Source of the DNA: Bicyclus anynana
Taxonomy: Eukaryota > Arthropoda > Insecta > Lepidoptera > Nymphalidae
Length of the DNA stretch: 64,000 nt
Direction of reading: 5' to 3'
Assembly: GCF_947172395.1 (NCBI RefSeq)
Contig: NC_069086.1
Location: 776,501 to 840,500 of the forward strand
A program made the position numbers and the translations under genes. Below are positions 10,897 through 23,100 of this stretch, piece by piece (position 1 is the stretch's first letter; each line of letters starts with the position of its first letter). The notes under the pieces are model-generated. The model searched no databases and was not told the origin of the DNA. It was given only the letters and a program-made list of their open reading frames with translations.

Positions 10897-11279
10897 CTAG
10901 CGTACGCCCGAGACTTTGTGCGCGTGGAAATCAATGTAAACCCCTATATTATAAGTCATCCGCGTGGAATTCAATGTAAGCCCCTATATTACCACTTTAA
11001 GGGTTGAATTAAAAAAATCTAGAATCACATAAAATTTCGTATTTTTTAATGATTTATTACAAATTTTTTAATCTGTCTAAAAATCAAGGACCATAAAAAC
11101 TTTCTACCTCCTTCTATTTTTATTTTAGAGTCAAAAAGTAGCCTATGTTTTGCGCCAAGGTCCCATTTACCATTATACCAAAATTCATCTTAATCGGTTC
11201 AGCCATTTAGCCCTGAAAAGTTAACAGACAGACACACAGACAAACAGACAGACTTTCGCATTTACAATATTAGTATAGA
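10897..11279 (-). mobile_element. Helitron, second subfamily, with internal duplication
   Basis: Minus-strand element from ATATCTATACTAATATTG to CGTACGCTAG. The block GCGTGGAAATCAATGTAAAC followed by CCCTATATTA is present twice in tandem (about 10921-10953 and 10962-10993), an internal duplication near the 3' end. It includes the CAGACAGACTTTCGC and GCTGAACCGATTAAGATGAA motifs typical of this subfamily. Confidence 0.65.
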
Positions 11280-11989
11280 TATAGATATAAAGAAAGCCTA
11301 TTTGTACATCTCAATCTCAAGCCGACCCACATAATCAGAGTGAGTAACATTTATCTCGACATATTCATATCGGCGGAACACGATCCCCAGCTCATCGAGA
11401 TGGTATCAGAGCTCGCTGCCAATTAGCAGAGTTTATGTGAAGGGAATATCTATTTTATTACACCAACTACTCTCGAATAGTCTAATTGTACGGGAAATTC
11501 GCCGTATAGGGGAAATTGGATTTGGAAGCCGGAAATATGTTAGGAATACAAACTACCGCTCGCTTTTACATTTTGTAGAAGCGCCTGAAAGTGTTAAAAG
11601 GTTGTATGAATTGTTAAACTTGAGTACTTTACACTTAATTATAACAAGCTTTTAAGTATTTCCTGCCCAAAATTGCCCTGTTGGTAGGTGTGTGTATTGT
11701 GTAGGTTAAATTTTGGAAGTTAAATTGTAACCACTTCCAGACTATCAATATAACTGGTACATTTGCGCATCCGATGAAAATGTAAATACGTATGAAAATA
11801 AACGTGTTATGTTTATTTTACTTGCCAATTGCAATAAAACGCCTAAAACTACTTCATACCCATGATGAAAATAACATAAAATTGTTTGTTTATGTAATTG
11901 ACATAATAAATGCAAGTTTAATTAAATTTTACCTCGCACAAAAAACGTCGGTTAATTTTGGAGAACTGCGGCTCAGAGGTGTTTTGAAG

Positions 11990-12030
11990 TCTCTACAAAA
12001 GGCATTTATGTCCTGCAGTGGACGTTGATA
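11990..12030 (+). repeat. RTE-type LINE 3' tail fragment
   Basis: CTACAAAAGGCATTTATGTC followed by CTGCAGTGGACGTTGAT matches the final coding bases of the RTE LINE family (YVQQWT-type ending). Only about 40 bases survive. Confidence 0.5.
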
Positions 12031-12811
12031 AGATAGTAACGATAAAAGTCGAAGTTTTAATTATTATTGCTGTACTTTCTATCATTTGCGCATAAATTAG
12101 ATTTGCGATTAATTATATGTTTTTTATGCAAGCTACAGATCTGCAGCTTTAACTGTTCAGTTAAATCATCCCTGTGTCTCCCAGTTTTAACTGTAGTAGT
12201 GTAGCTTTTCTTATGATTTTTTGATTGAAATTGAAATTTCGTTTAGATTTAACTGTACAGTTAACTTATAAGGTCTGTAGCCCACATTACATCTGCGTAA
12301 TGCTACAGAGCTCCGCCGAGCTTGCAACTATTACCAAGAAACACACTCGGCCTTGTCCACAACAAAGATGTTTTATTTGAAATTCATAGTCGGGCTTCCA
12401 CGTAGCCACATACAATCGCAGAACTATTCACTCCACAAGTAATTGAAGAGGCCATTACAGCGTACAATCCGTATAAAACTAATATTATCATCGCATGAGG
12501 CAATATCTCTTTGTTATGTAAATGGAATGGTTTTATTAGGAGGGAGGGCCCGGTGAGATGTTTTATTATTCAGCGAGCTGTACCGTACGAATGTATGGAT
12601 TCAGTCAATTATACGTATTATCGTGTGCCACTTCGGTAGAGAAAACTTAGGTTGTGCTTCAGTAATCTTGTTATTCCTGTAAATCTAATATTCCCAAGTT
12701 ACCCTCGAACTTTCCAGTTCTACCTATTTTTGTTTGTATGTATTTACAACTAAAACATCGAACAACACCTACGAGTGCGAGTACATATTACATTGTTACT
12801 TACATAATTAA

Positions 12812-13194
12812 GCCGTGGTAGCTCAGTGGATATGACCTCTGCCTCCGATTCTGGAGGGTGTGGGTTCGAATCCGGTCCGGGGCATGCACCTCCAACCGTT
12901 CAATTGTGTGCATTTAAAAAAAATAAATATAACGTGTCTCAAGCGGTGAAGAAAAAAACATTGTGAGGAAACCTGCATACCGGAGAATGTTCTCTGCATG
13001 TGTAGAGTCTGCCAATCCGCATTGGATCTCTTCCTAATTTGTTTTTTATTTCACTTGTTTTTGTCTTTGTGGTGTGCAAATAAAGTATATTTATCTTATC
13101 TTATCTTATTGGGCCAACGTGGTGACTATTGGCCTAACCCCTCTCATTCCGAGAGGAGACTGGAGCTCAGCAGTGAGCCGAATATGGGTTGATA
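12812..13194 (+). repeat. SINE family B, full-length copy with nested insertion
   Basis: The head is tRNA-like: A box TAGCTCAGTGG and B box GGTTCGAATCC. The body has GTGTCTCAAGCGGTGAAG, GTCTGCCAATCCGCATTGG, GGCCTAACCCCTCTCATTCC and GAGCTCAGCAGTGAGCCGAA. An 82-bp insertion interrupts it at 13026-13107. Confidence 0.85.
13026..13107 (+). mobile_element. Retroelement 3' tail inserted in SINE B
   Basis: The insertion is flanked by a direct ATTGG (13021-13025 and 13108-13112). It reads TTTGTGGTGTGCAAATAAAG and ends in three TTATC units, the look of a severely 5'-truncated LINE tail with a simple-repeat end. Confidence 0.75.
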
Positions 13195-13499
13195 TATTAC
13201 TTACTTAAAACACGTGTATCTAAAATGTAATGTTTGCAAATAAATGATTCTGACCTTGATATTTATTATCATTATCAATATTATTACCTTTTAATATCCA
13301 TACAGGAGAGGGATATGAAACTTAGACTCACCATGCTGCTCTAATGTGGGTCGGCGAGCTTAGGCTTATAAAGCAATTTTTCTTAACAACCACTAATTAA
13401 CTGATACTAACATGTGTTCTTTGAGCTACGCGGTTATAGCACCACCAACTTTTTTGCTCCGGGCTAAGAATTATTTAGAAAAAAATATATAAATTAGTA

Positions 13500-13585
13500 T
13501 TACCCGACCCTCGACCCAGAACCTCGTGATTCGAAGAAACATGTTGATTCAGTGGTTCAACACCACTGAATCAACGAGGCAAAAC
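13500..13585 (-). repeat. tRNA-headed SINE fragment with 14-bp local hairpin
   Basis: The minus strand begins GCCTCGTTGATTCAGTGGT (A-box-like). It is followed after 5 bases by its own inverse: 13543-13556 pairs perfectly with 13562-13575. A B-box-like GGTTCTGGGTCGAGGGTC follows. Third example in the window of an inverted copy inside a tRNA-like head. Confidence 0.5.
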
Positions 13586-13639
13586 AATGTCCACAAGAGC
13601 CACAAAAATAAATAAATAAAAGGCCACTTAGTAAGTTAT

Positions 13640-13957
13640 GATCGAATCATGAATGAGAAGAACTGCAAACGAACCAAAGTCACTGACATAGTTCATCAAG
13701 TCGCAAAGCTAAAGTGGCAATGGGCACACACACATAATTCTAAGAGAGGATGGACCTTGGGGTTCCAAGGTACTGGAACTAGAATGGCGGCCCCGCACCG
13801 GAAAGCGCAGTGTTGGTCGACCCCCTACTAGGTCCGAGGACATCAAGCGGGTCGCAGGGAGCCGCTGGATGCTAGCGGCTCGAGACCGTTGTGTTTGGAA
13901 ATCCATGCAAGACACCTATGTCCAAAAATTAACGTCCATCGGCTAATGATGATGATC
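13640..13957 (+). pseudogene. RTE-type LINE, C-terminal coding remnant
   Basis: The frame reads KRTKVTDIVHQVAKLKWQWA, a hallmark of the C-terminal end of lepidopteran RTE reverse transcriptases. It then drifts through frameshifts across the segment that normally encodes the EWRPRTGKRSVGRPP region, and ends with the CTATGTCCAAAAATTAACGT/ATGATGATGAT tail. The simple ATG-repeat 3' end is typical of the RTE group. 5'-truncated and broken. Confidence 0.7.
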
Positions 13958-14631
13958 GAAGTAAGCACATGCAAATCAAATCAAAAACATACTTTTTAAA
14001 TCGCTTCGTAGAACATTTCCTACCACCACCTAACTTATTTGTAAATATATAAAGATAATAAAGAAGAGCCCGAAATAAGTTTGCTTAGTATATAATTTGT
14101 TTGTCCGTATAGTCACAGTAACGCTAAGGGCACTCGACTGTGCCGCGTCACCGGGCAATATGTTAGAGGATAATACGGAGGGTCTCAAAATCGCTGAACA
14201 TGTGAATTGATACTTCGACGCTTGCTCGCTTGCTGTAGCACCCACTTGGGAACCGGCAGAGGTCACATTAGCTGAGCGTAGTGATTTATCTGTATATTAT
14301 TTTCTAAGAAACAAATAAGTTCTCCCAAAAAGACGAGTGTGCTTTAGATTACACGACTGAAGTCAAACTTCCTTAGCTCTCTTTCAAACGTCCGTTCGCC
14401 TTGCCCGATTGCGCCTTTCGTAACGAATTCACCAGCTTACTCACCAAGTCAAGCATACAGAAGGTTTACTTAAAAAAAACACAAATGGACATATTGATAA
14501 GCCCAGTATCCCTAAAGGAAAAAGTGTTTAGTGCATATAGGTTACGTACATAAATTTTACAATAAGTTATCGCCTAAAACTAGATGTATATTTGTCAACG
14601 ATTGTATAAAATAAACGAAGTAAGTGTGTCA

Positions 14632-14790
14632 TCATCATCATCATATCAGCCGATGGACGTCCACTGCATGACATAGGCCTTTTGTAGAGACTTCCAAACA
14701 TCACAATACTGAGCCACCTGCATCCAACGAATCCCTGCGACTCGCTTGATGTCATCAGTCCACCTGGTGGGGGGTCTACCAACACTGCGC
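14632..14790 (-). pseudogene. RTE-type LINE 3' fragment
   Basis: Minus strand carries the RTE terminal coding segment (GTAGACCCCCCACCAGGTGG, CATCAAGCGAGTCGCAGGGA, TACAAAAGGCCTATGTCATG) and ends in ATGATGATGATGA. It is a shorter relative of the copies at 13640 and 17196. Confidence 0.65.
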
Positions 14791-15131
14791 TAAGTAAGTA
14801 AGTCTGTAGCCATATATTAATAAATTAAATAGTTTTTGAATGCTATTCTTCTTCTTTTATAGTTTCATCTATTGTTAGTTATTTTCTTCCAAGTACACGA
14901 TAATTTCTTATTAGCCTCAACGATTCTATCAAATCGCCCCGCTTTTGCCTCTAACCGCATCGCTTATCCAACATACAAGGTCTTTGAGGCCCCGTTAATG
15001 GGACATAATAGTGTTTATCGCTGCTTGCGTAGGTTGTACCCGCGATGTGTTTGCACAGGCCGGGCTCGTACGTATCGAATAACATTAGGATTTATTAGTG
15101 CACTAAACTCTCTAAACAATGAACACCTAAA

Positions 15132-15172
15132 ATAAATTTTAAAGTAACAACCTTTTTGTTACTTTAAAATTG
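15132..15172. repeat. Short hairpin, 15-bp arms
   Basis: ATTTTAAAGTAACAA pairs with TTGTTACTTTAAAAT across a short pyrimidine-rich loop. Isolated foldback; function unknown. Confidence 0.6.
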
Positions 15173-15230
15173 CTCGAATATCTTGATTATTATTTATTAA
15201 ATGAATTACTTTTTCATTTTTTTATTATGT

Positions 15231-15400
15231 AGGAATACAGGGATAATATTATAGCATATAACCTTCCTCGACAAATGGGCTATCTAACGCTGAAAGATAT
15301 TTTTAAATCGGACCAGTAGTTCCTGAGATTTGCGCGTTCAAACAAACAAACAAACAAACTTGAAGAGTTTGTTTGTATTTTACTTTATAATATTAGTATA
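15231..15400 (-). mobile_element. LEP1-like Helitron, 3'-truncated
   Basis: The internal LEP1-like block (GAACTACTGGTCCGATTTAA, AGATAGCCCATTTGTCGAGG) and the 5' ACTAATATTATAAAG end are present on the minus strand. The CTAG hairpin end is missing. The GAAGAGTTTGTTTG motif occurs in both orientations near 15345-15375. Confidence 0.6.
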
Positions 15401-15477
15401 AATTATTTCTAAAGTCTTTTGTAGGTATTTCTTATAGTTAATTCATTTTTAACATCAAATCGTTCAGAATAAGTATA

Positions 15478-15719
15478 ACTGGCTGGTGGGTGGGTAAAGC
15501 AGTTTTTGGCTGGTGGGAGGTTTCGGCCGTGGCTAGTTACCACCCTATCGGCCAAAACGATGTAGCGTTCCGGTACGATGTCGTGTAGAAACCGAAAGGA
15601 GTGTGGATTTTCATCCTCCTCCTACCAAGTTAGCCCGCTTCCATCTTAGACTGCATCGTCACTTATCAGGTGAGATTGTAGTCAAGGGCTAACTTGTCAA
15701 GAATAAAAAATTAAAAAAA
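15478..15719 (+). repeat. SINE family A, headless copy
   Basis: It contains GGCTGGTGGGAGGTTTCGGC and CGTGGCTAGTTACCACCCTA, then the usual 3' body and A-rich tail. GGCTGGTGGG occurs twice at the 5' side (15480 and 15508), so the 5' part is rearranged. Confidence 0.75.
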
Positions 15720-17195
15720 CTTACTGTTAGTCGTTAATACACTAATTGCTATGGACGTCTTGGTAATAGATAGCTACGACCAAAATCATATTACCGAATC
15801 TTAAAAATATTTGCCTGAACAAAACAGGCGCGAAGCTTTTTCTAAATCAATGAAATCAAAAATACTGTCGTTTATGCCGCTTATTATTTTGTTACTCGTT
15901 TATATACAGGGTATTTAGAAGAAAGAAGAAAATAATATATAGAAAAGTCCAAGATTCAAGTTCCATTGACTTGGAATTGGTAGTGAACAAACGAAAATCG
16001 TTTTTAGGGTTTCCGAACGTACGTAGTACAAAAACGAAACCCTTATTTTGAAATGACACCCCACTATGGGAACCAATTTAAAAGACACGTCAAATATACG
16101 TAAAATATTTACTCCCTGTCATCGGGAAAACAGATAATGCAGTCACTCCGCCATTCGTAATCGTGTCGCATGATTATAAAAACATTACATAAAATCCAGG
16201 CAAATACACCCAATGTACTGTATCCCATTGTCATAGTAATAAGGACTAAATTCCTTTATCAGGGTGAGCTAATAAAAATTATTCGGCATCTTGTCTCTAT
16301 TTCTTCAACGATAAAGTTCAGAATTGCATGTCAGGGTCCAGTGATTACAGCTAAATGGGGTGAGTATAAAATTTGGATGCGTTAAACCTGGTTATCGTGG
16401 TCTTGTAAATAACTTACTACGAGTAGGTTTTGAGGCGTCACCTCTGCAGGGGACTTTAAAATTCACAAAATTTTACTTTTAAATTAATTAAAAATTCTCT
16501 TAGTAATAGAAGAAGAGCAGAACAATATAATGGACATATGTAGTTGCGTGCACACAAATAATTTACATACTTACTTTGACGTTTGACCTTGACAGAATCA
16601 TACAAACAGAGGCTATTTATATATCGAACATCCGCATGTTTATTAAATATTTTAGTAGATTTATTCAATGTTTCTATAGTTAAAGATGTATTAAAAATAA
16701 ATGTTTTAAAGTAGTGTATAGATATACTCATGATTAGTTTTCATAAATAGAATTTAATTTCGATAAACGATTCAATAATTCTGCTAATGTTCAATTTCAA
16801 AGATCACCTTACAATAATTGAACATCATAGATTCCACATCTTGAAGATGCTACGTTGCTGTAGTACCGACGGTATTTTGTCGGTTAGAAGCAGAACAGTG
16901 CTTGGATTTTCGCAGAGAATAACAAAAAATCATTATTTATCAAAAATATTTACTTAATTTAAAAAAAAGAAAGTCATATAAAATTAAGACTGCATTTACA
17001 GCAGTGTCAATACTTAAAAAAAATACAAATAACTTAGGTCAAGCCCGATCATAAGGTTATTTTGCAACGGTTAGTTGTACACAAAACTCAATTACACGTT
17101 CAATTTATATTGTAGCAGATTATCCTATTTTAAGCCATTTATGATTTATTTTTACAATTTATGATTTCATTGTGGCTAGCGTATCCTAAGTAAAA

Positions 17196-17450
17196 CTACT
17201 AATAATCATAATCGTCATCATTATCAGTCGATGGACGTCCACTGCTGGACATAGGCCTCTTGCAAGGACTTCCAAGCATAACGGTCTCGAGCTGCCAGCA
17301 TCCAGCGGCTCGCTGCAACCCGCTTAATGTCTTCGGTTCACCTAGTGGAGCGTCGACCGACACTGCGCTTTCCGGAGAGGGGTCGCCATTCCAGCACCTT
17401 GGGACCCCAACACCCATCGGGTCTAGGGTGGCCTGCCCATTTCAGCGTCG
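17196..17450 (-). pseudogene. RTE-type LINE 3' fragment
   Basis: On the minus strand the segment covers the region encoding the RTE C-terminus: GGGGTCCCAAGGTGCTGGAA, CGGAAAGCGCAGTGTCGGTC, AAGCGGGTTGCAGCGAGCCG, and ends CCAGCAGTGGACGTCCATCG with ATGATG. It has a frameshift in the former frame. Confidence 0.68.
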
Positions 17451-17760
17451 GGACTCGCTGATCTATAAACTACTAGTACTATTAAGTATTCTATGTTAAA
17501 TACAAATTTAATGTTAAATGACCAAGATCAGAAGCAAAGCGCGCTAGTGAGCCAGAAAAGCATTTTTTTATTTCAGATCGTGTTGAACGCAGTCTCCCTC
17601 GGACAGGCGGCTAATTGAAACCGCCGAGTACCTTTCCGCCTCAATCGCTGCTACTTGCTCCAAGTCATGAGCTTCCAGCATCCATTTGTGGAGGTTTGAA
17701 GTATCAGAATGTTAAGTAAGTAAATCTTATTGTCAGCCCCCTGAATAAGCTTGAAAGGGT

Positions 17761-17976
17761 TTTTTTTTATTCTTTATAAGTTAGCCCTTGACTACAATCT
17801 CAGTAATGGTTAATGATGATGCAATCTAAGATGGAAGCGGGCTAACTTGTTAGGGGTAGGATGAATATCCACACCCATTCTGGTTTCTACACGACATCAT
17901 ACCGGAACGCTAAATCACTTGGCGGTACATGTTTGTCGGTAACTAGCCACGGCCGAAGCCTCCCACCAGCCAAAAA
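17761..17976 (-). repeat. SINE family A, headless copy
   Basis: The forward strand starts with the T-run of the reversed A tail, then AAGTTAGCCCTTGACTACAA through CACGGCCGAAGCCTCCCACC. The tRNA head is absent. Confidence 0.8.
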
Positions 17977-19727
17977 ATTTAGATTTTAAATATAGAGCGA
18001 GAGCCTATTAATTCGTCATTGTGGGGTTTGTATGTCCATGCTCCCATCATTGATAAAACACCGATAACTATAGAGTACAACCATAATACTAACTTTGGAA
18101 TTTTGGATCATGATCTAACCATCCTAAATAACCATATTGGTTTTCGGAGGCTAAATCGCGTCCATTCTTGGCCGTTAACGGTACATTCGTGCCTAGCCGT
18201 GTCCTAAAGCTCTCCTAAGGTCTACTAAGGTAAGTAACTCCTAAGGTAATATAGTGCCTACTCGTAAAAGATAAGATAATATTTTATGCAATAACACTTA
18301 AGAAAGTAGACTTCATGTATTTATAACATAAAATAACCAAATATACAGAAACAGAACACAGAAAAAAAGTCGAAGTCGTCTTAAATAAAAAATATTTTAC
18401 CTCCTAGAATGACGCTCACTTTCACATATAATATGAAAAGGAAATATGAAAAATACAAATCCGTGTTTCGAATATAAAAGACGAATTGCGCCAAGCCGAG
18501 AGCAAAGGTTTACAGCTAATTCCCGAAGCCCAATAAGCGTTTGACTTCGACGCCTCTGCTGCACCTTCGCTCACCGCAATCGATATAAATTCAAGTGCCA
18601 TACGTTGTGCGAAACATTTCTTCTATTTCAATTCTTTATTGCATTTTCGAGTTTTGTAAGTCTGCAATTTGTTGGAAGAATGATTGCCACTTCAAATAAA
18701 TTATTGCATTAATAATGTTGTAGTCACTTAATCTACTATGCCAATTGAAAAAAAATTTTTTTTTTTAAAAGAAATTAGCTCATACCTCATACCATATATT
18801 CATTATAGATATATATACTACCTGAACTATAGCCAGTATACTAATATCTATACTGAAAATATCTTTGTAAAACTAAATACGAACACCGTTAAATAAAAAA
18901 ACCTATCTGAAGTAAACGAAATGTGAAATATCTAACAATATCTTATTTATTAAAACTAATAATGAATTGATAATAGTTTTTCACCATGAATCCATAACTC
19001 AACAGAATCATCTCGTCTGAGCAAAAGTGAACCGAAGAAATTTTATATCAAGTACGAATGAAAGTTTAATTGAATCTCTATATTTATGTCTGTCCGTAGA
19101 AATGGTAGTCGGAAATGGAGCAGAATCCAGGTCTTGCCACATTGTGTCGATAATAGGATATCTTGTTAGCGAGGTTAGCCTGTCTGTGACCTGGATGTGC
19201 AGCTTAGGTTTTTCTTGAGAATTGATTTAGCTGCCAAACAAATAGAACGACTACATTTACTCAAAACTGAGATTTTTTTGATTTTGAATTGTAAGGCTTT
19301 TCTTATTATTCACTGCTAGCCAGTGCACATATTATATTTGTGACTTGTTGTTCAAAAATTCATTCAAATTCAAGGAACTTATATAAAATTATAGTTAAAA
19401 CCACAACGTTCGCAACCGGGAGAGGGACGTCATTTGTTTGTGTAACATTTAACTATTTAACGAATTTCTATGAAATGAAGATTAAATAAAAACTTAGAAT
19501 GTGATTCATCCATTGAACGAAAAGTGTCCAAGTTAATTGATTTTAACAAAAGTACAAGAAATATCTGAGTGCTTAGCAATATAAAACATTTTAGTAATTC
19601 ATATTCATACAAACAAAAAAGCTCACCTACGTAACGTACATACGTAAGTTGTTTTTTTAATTGAATTATATTTTCACTAATTATATTTACATAAAATATA
19701 TTTCAAGCAAAGCTCGATTTACCACAT

Positions 19728-19911
19728 GCTATACTAATATTATAAAGAGGTAAATTTTGTGAGCTTTCGAGATTGTATGGGTAATTTCTGGATCTACCAA
19801 ACCGATTTTGAAAATCATTTTACCAATAGAAAGGCCACATATATAACACATATATATGCTGTATTTTATCCCCGTATTCTCATCGAACTATGCGGGTGAA
19901 ATCGTTAGTAA
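19728..19911 (+). mobile_element. Helitron-like repeat, divergent subfamily
   Basis: CTATACTAATATTATAAAGAG start, then a TTTTATCCCCGTATTCTC block and a GCGGGTGAAATCGTTAGTA end that corresponds to the hairpin and a mutated CTAG. It sits immediately downstream of the minus-strand frame at 19928-20179. Confidence 0.5.
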
Positions 19912-19927
19912 TAATCATTATTTAATA

Positions 19928-20179
19928 TTACAATATTATTTTTTTATTAAAACGATATCCCAAAACACCGGACTCCATCAATCTTTGTAATAAATCCTCT
20001 AGATAATTATAACTCGCATTCACAAATTTCCCTTTATGTCCATCCCCTACCCGGAATAAATTAAAATGATTTAGATCAAGAATTCTGAGTCCAGCTGTTT
20101 CTTGGCCAAAAACCGGCGGTTTCTCGTGTCTGGTCACATTGGCCACTGCCAATGATATACTGAACCTTAGATTTCCCAT
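19928..20179 (-). CDS. Unrecognised 83-codon reading frame
   Basis: Reads MGNLRFSISLAVANVTRHEK, then PPVFGQETAGLRILDLNHFN, and FVNASYNYLEDLLQRLMESG. Composition is protein-like (balanced hydrophobic/charged pattern, an amphipathic LEDLLQRL helix) and codon use is less AT-driven than in neighbouring chance frames. I recognise no family and see no intron, promoter or second exon. It may be a fragment of a captured gene or a chance frame. Confidence 0.25.
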   Translation of the reverse strand: MGNLRFSISLAVANVTRHEKPPVFGQETAGLRILDLNHFNLFRVGDGHKGKFVNASYNYLEDLLQRLMESGVLGYRFNKKIIL

Positions 20180-23100
20180 ATAAAAGTATTTTTATTTTTT
20201 ACTTCGTTCCACCTAATTCTTTATACCTAACATAATTATCAATATTATATTATATTTATTATTTTATTTACTCTATAATACACATTTTAAAACAAAAGAT
20301 GATAGAAAAAAACACTACACTATTATTGCTGAAACCACAATAAAATTTAAAAGGAAATGCAGAATAAATTAGTATTAAAGATTAAATTAGGGATAGTTAT
20401 ATAGATTTTTCTTTCATTTACATTTATTAGATGTTTTTTCCATGGGATTTTCCTATCTCTTTTTTTAATTTTACCCCTGTATTAAGAAGAATATTAAGAA
20501 GGAGGAAACAAAACAAAATAAAAATTAAAACGTTTTAGCCTAGTAATTGGTAATTTAATTTTACCATAATAAGTACGATAGTAGAAACACGGATTAAGGT
20601 GTATATAATTATATGTATCTACTAAATAAGATTGAAATTACTTTTATTAATTTTATTATTTGTAGATATATCAATGGTACCTGGTTACGAATTCTATATC
20701 CGATAACCCCGACGTTTGAAGATGTCTCCGATCGGACGATTTGGACCGATTGCTCGCCTCTCGTGAATATTAAACGAGATTCACGGAAATCGTGTTACAG
20801 GGTGATTTGTAAATTTCTAATACACACAATTTACGATTCCGAAATTGCGTAATTTACATTTTTATCATTCATCTCCAAAGTAGCATACTTTTTGCATTAA
20901 AAAGTTTGAATTTGAACCTTCCTTTAACATATATAAAGATCCAATCCTATTGGCCATAATTCGATTTAAATATACAGAATTTCATGCTTTTGAAATAGAA
21001 GGGAATAGCTTAAACATTATTATTATAAATTATATAATATTATTTTGAATTTTTGGAATATAAGTTATTACAAGGAAGTCTCAAAAGCTCCATAGTTAAG
21101 TTGGCGGATGGGAGGCCGAGGCTCAGATAGTTTGAGTTTGATTCCTGCTAGAATAGGATAAAATATGTAGTTAGAAGTAAAAAATGGTGAATTTACGTAA
21201 CTCTGTCATTCGTTCATCGAATTTTACTGCCCATATCTTTTTCATACTGGTGGCGATATACTGGTGGTGACTGGTGGTGGCTTAAACTATTTGGGCCGTC
21301 ATATAGGCCTTGGGTGCTATGCTGAGTATCTTTAATATCTCCCCTTTAATGCGACATGTGACTTGCAAAATGCTAGACGAAAAAATTTAAGCCTAAATAA
21401 AACGTTTCACTTTAAAAAAATATTGTTTACATCTAATCTAAATTAACAACATCCTGTAAATCGTACGTTACACGTCGCGATGCGGTTTCTTTGTGCTTTA
21501 GATATCGGAGCGAGCACATGTATTCGTAGTATGTGCGCCTGATATTCATACTCGGGCAATCACAGACTTGTGACAATCTGATGGTACTTACATCTATAAA
21601 ATACATAAAACTAGCTGATGGACGTTAGATAACGGTCATTAAAGTATCCTTTCCTCGGGTTGCAATTTTTATGAACTTATTTTATTTTTATGATTATGAT
21701 TTGGGGCAACCCTTCAGAAAACACTTTTAAAGACTAAACTGTAAAGGTCTCTAACGAAGGGTTGCGATAATTCTAAGTATCCGTTGACTAAAACAATCGA
21801 AAAAAATCCTGCTACCTTCCAAAACCATTATATTTAACAGTTAAAAAAACTATACGTTTAATTTGGTATGTACTTTGAAATCTCAAACTCTTCAATCGTA
21901 TTTAACTGAACTAAAACTAAGATTTTATTTATTGTTAGATAAAGAAAACTAACAACTTTAAATGGCGTAGTTGCAGTAGTTTTAGTATTATGTTAGCTTA
22001 TATGGAACTTGTTATCAAGTAAAATGGGTTAACTTTGTAAAACTTTTTAATAAAAATGTGGAATTACTTGTTGTTGGGAAACTCTTTCGAAAGTTACTTG
22101 CCATTGAATTTAACAGACACAGTTCTTATTTATGTTGAAATATGACTTCGAAGGCAGACTGCTACTTTGTAAAAGTAAATAGAAGGAAAGAAAATATTTA
22201 TCTACAATTTTTTAGGAAAGTTTCTTGGAAAAGAGTAAATGCTGAATTTCTTGCCAGCTGCTATCGATAAAATTTACTGAACCGTTATAGAATATATACA
22301 AATACATACTCGACTTATCGATGGTGCTTGCTGAGGTACTTCAAGTTTCAACTGTACTAGTGTAGAAATACAATTTACTCTATGAAAGTCTCTATGTTCA
22401 ATTTCTATGTTTCATTTAAAACATTTTTAAATTTAATATTTTTTAAAAAGATACATTTATAATTATAAAAAACGTGAGCATCTCGGGACGCTCGACAGAA
22501 GTGCTTAAACTAATTGCTTTAATTAATTGAATCTAATTAAATTTAAAGAACATTTTGACAGCAAAAACATATAAAGTTTTAAGTTCTGTCAAGTGCAAGT
22601 GTCAAACGTGCCAATTTCAGTTGAATCTCAGCTAATATTATATAGAATTGTCTCTTGGCAAGAATCGTGGCTACCGTATTACGTATCTGCATATCCTGAT
22701 AAACATTCAGCATTAACAGTAATTTAATAACATGAGGTTTGTCTGGCTATCGCAGGCTCTTAGTCCATTTACTTTTTCAGTATTTGATCAAACAATACGT
22801 ATTGGTGAAATTCAATCGTTTGCATTCAACTTAGCCAAAACATCACATCCGACCTCACTCAGAATGGAACCCGCAAAATTCCTTCCAAGGAGCTGATATT
22901 AATATTCCAGCACAACGAAGGCTTTGTGTTGATAAGACTACATTTGCATATCCGACATCGGATTGCAACGGTTCCTACCATGTTCCCGCCGAATACCGAC
23001 TGAATGCTAAGTGGAATTTTGGTTATGAGGCAAATTAGAACTTACTAGTCTAATATCGGAACTTGCCGACTAATATAACACCATTACAATGGATTTATGG

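Noticed and set aside
12812..12890. Possible tRNA gene
   Set aside because: A and B boxes are present, but the sequence continues into a repeated SINE body found at several other places, and the acceptor arm does not close.
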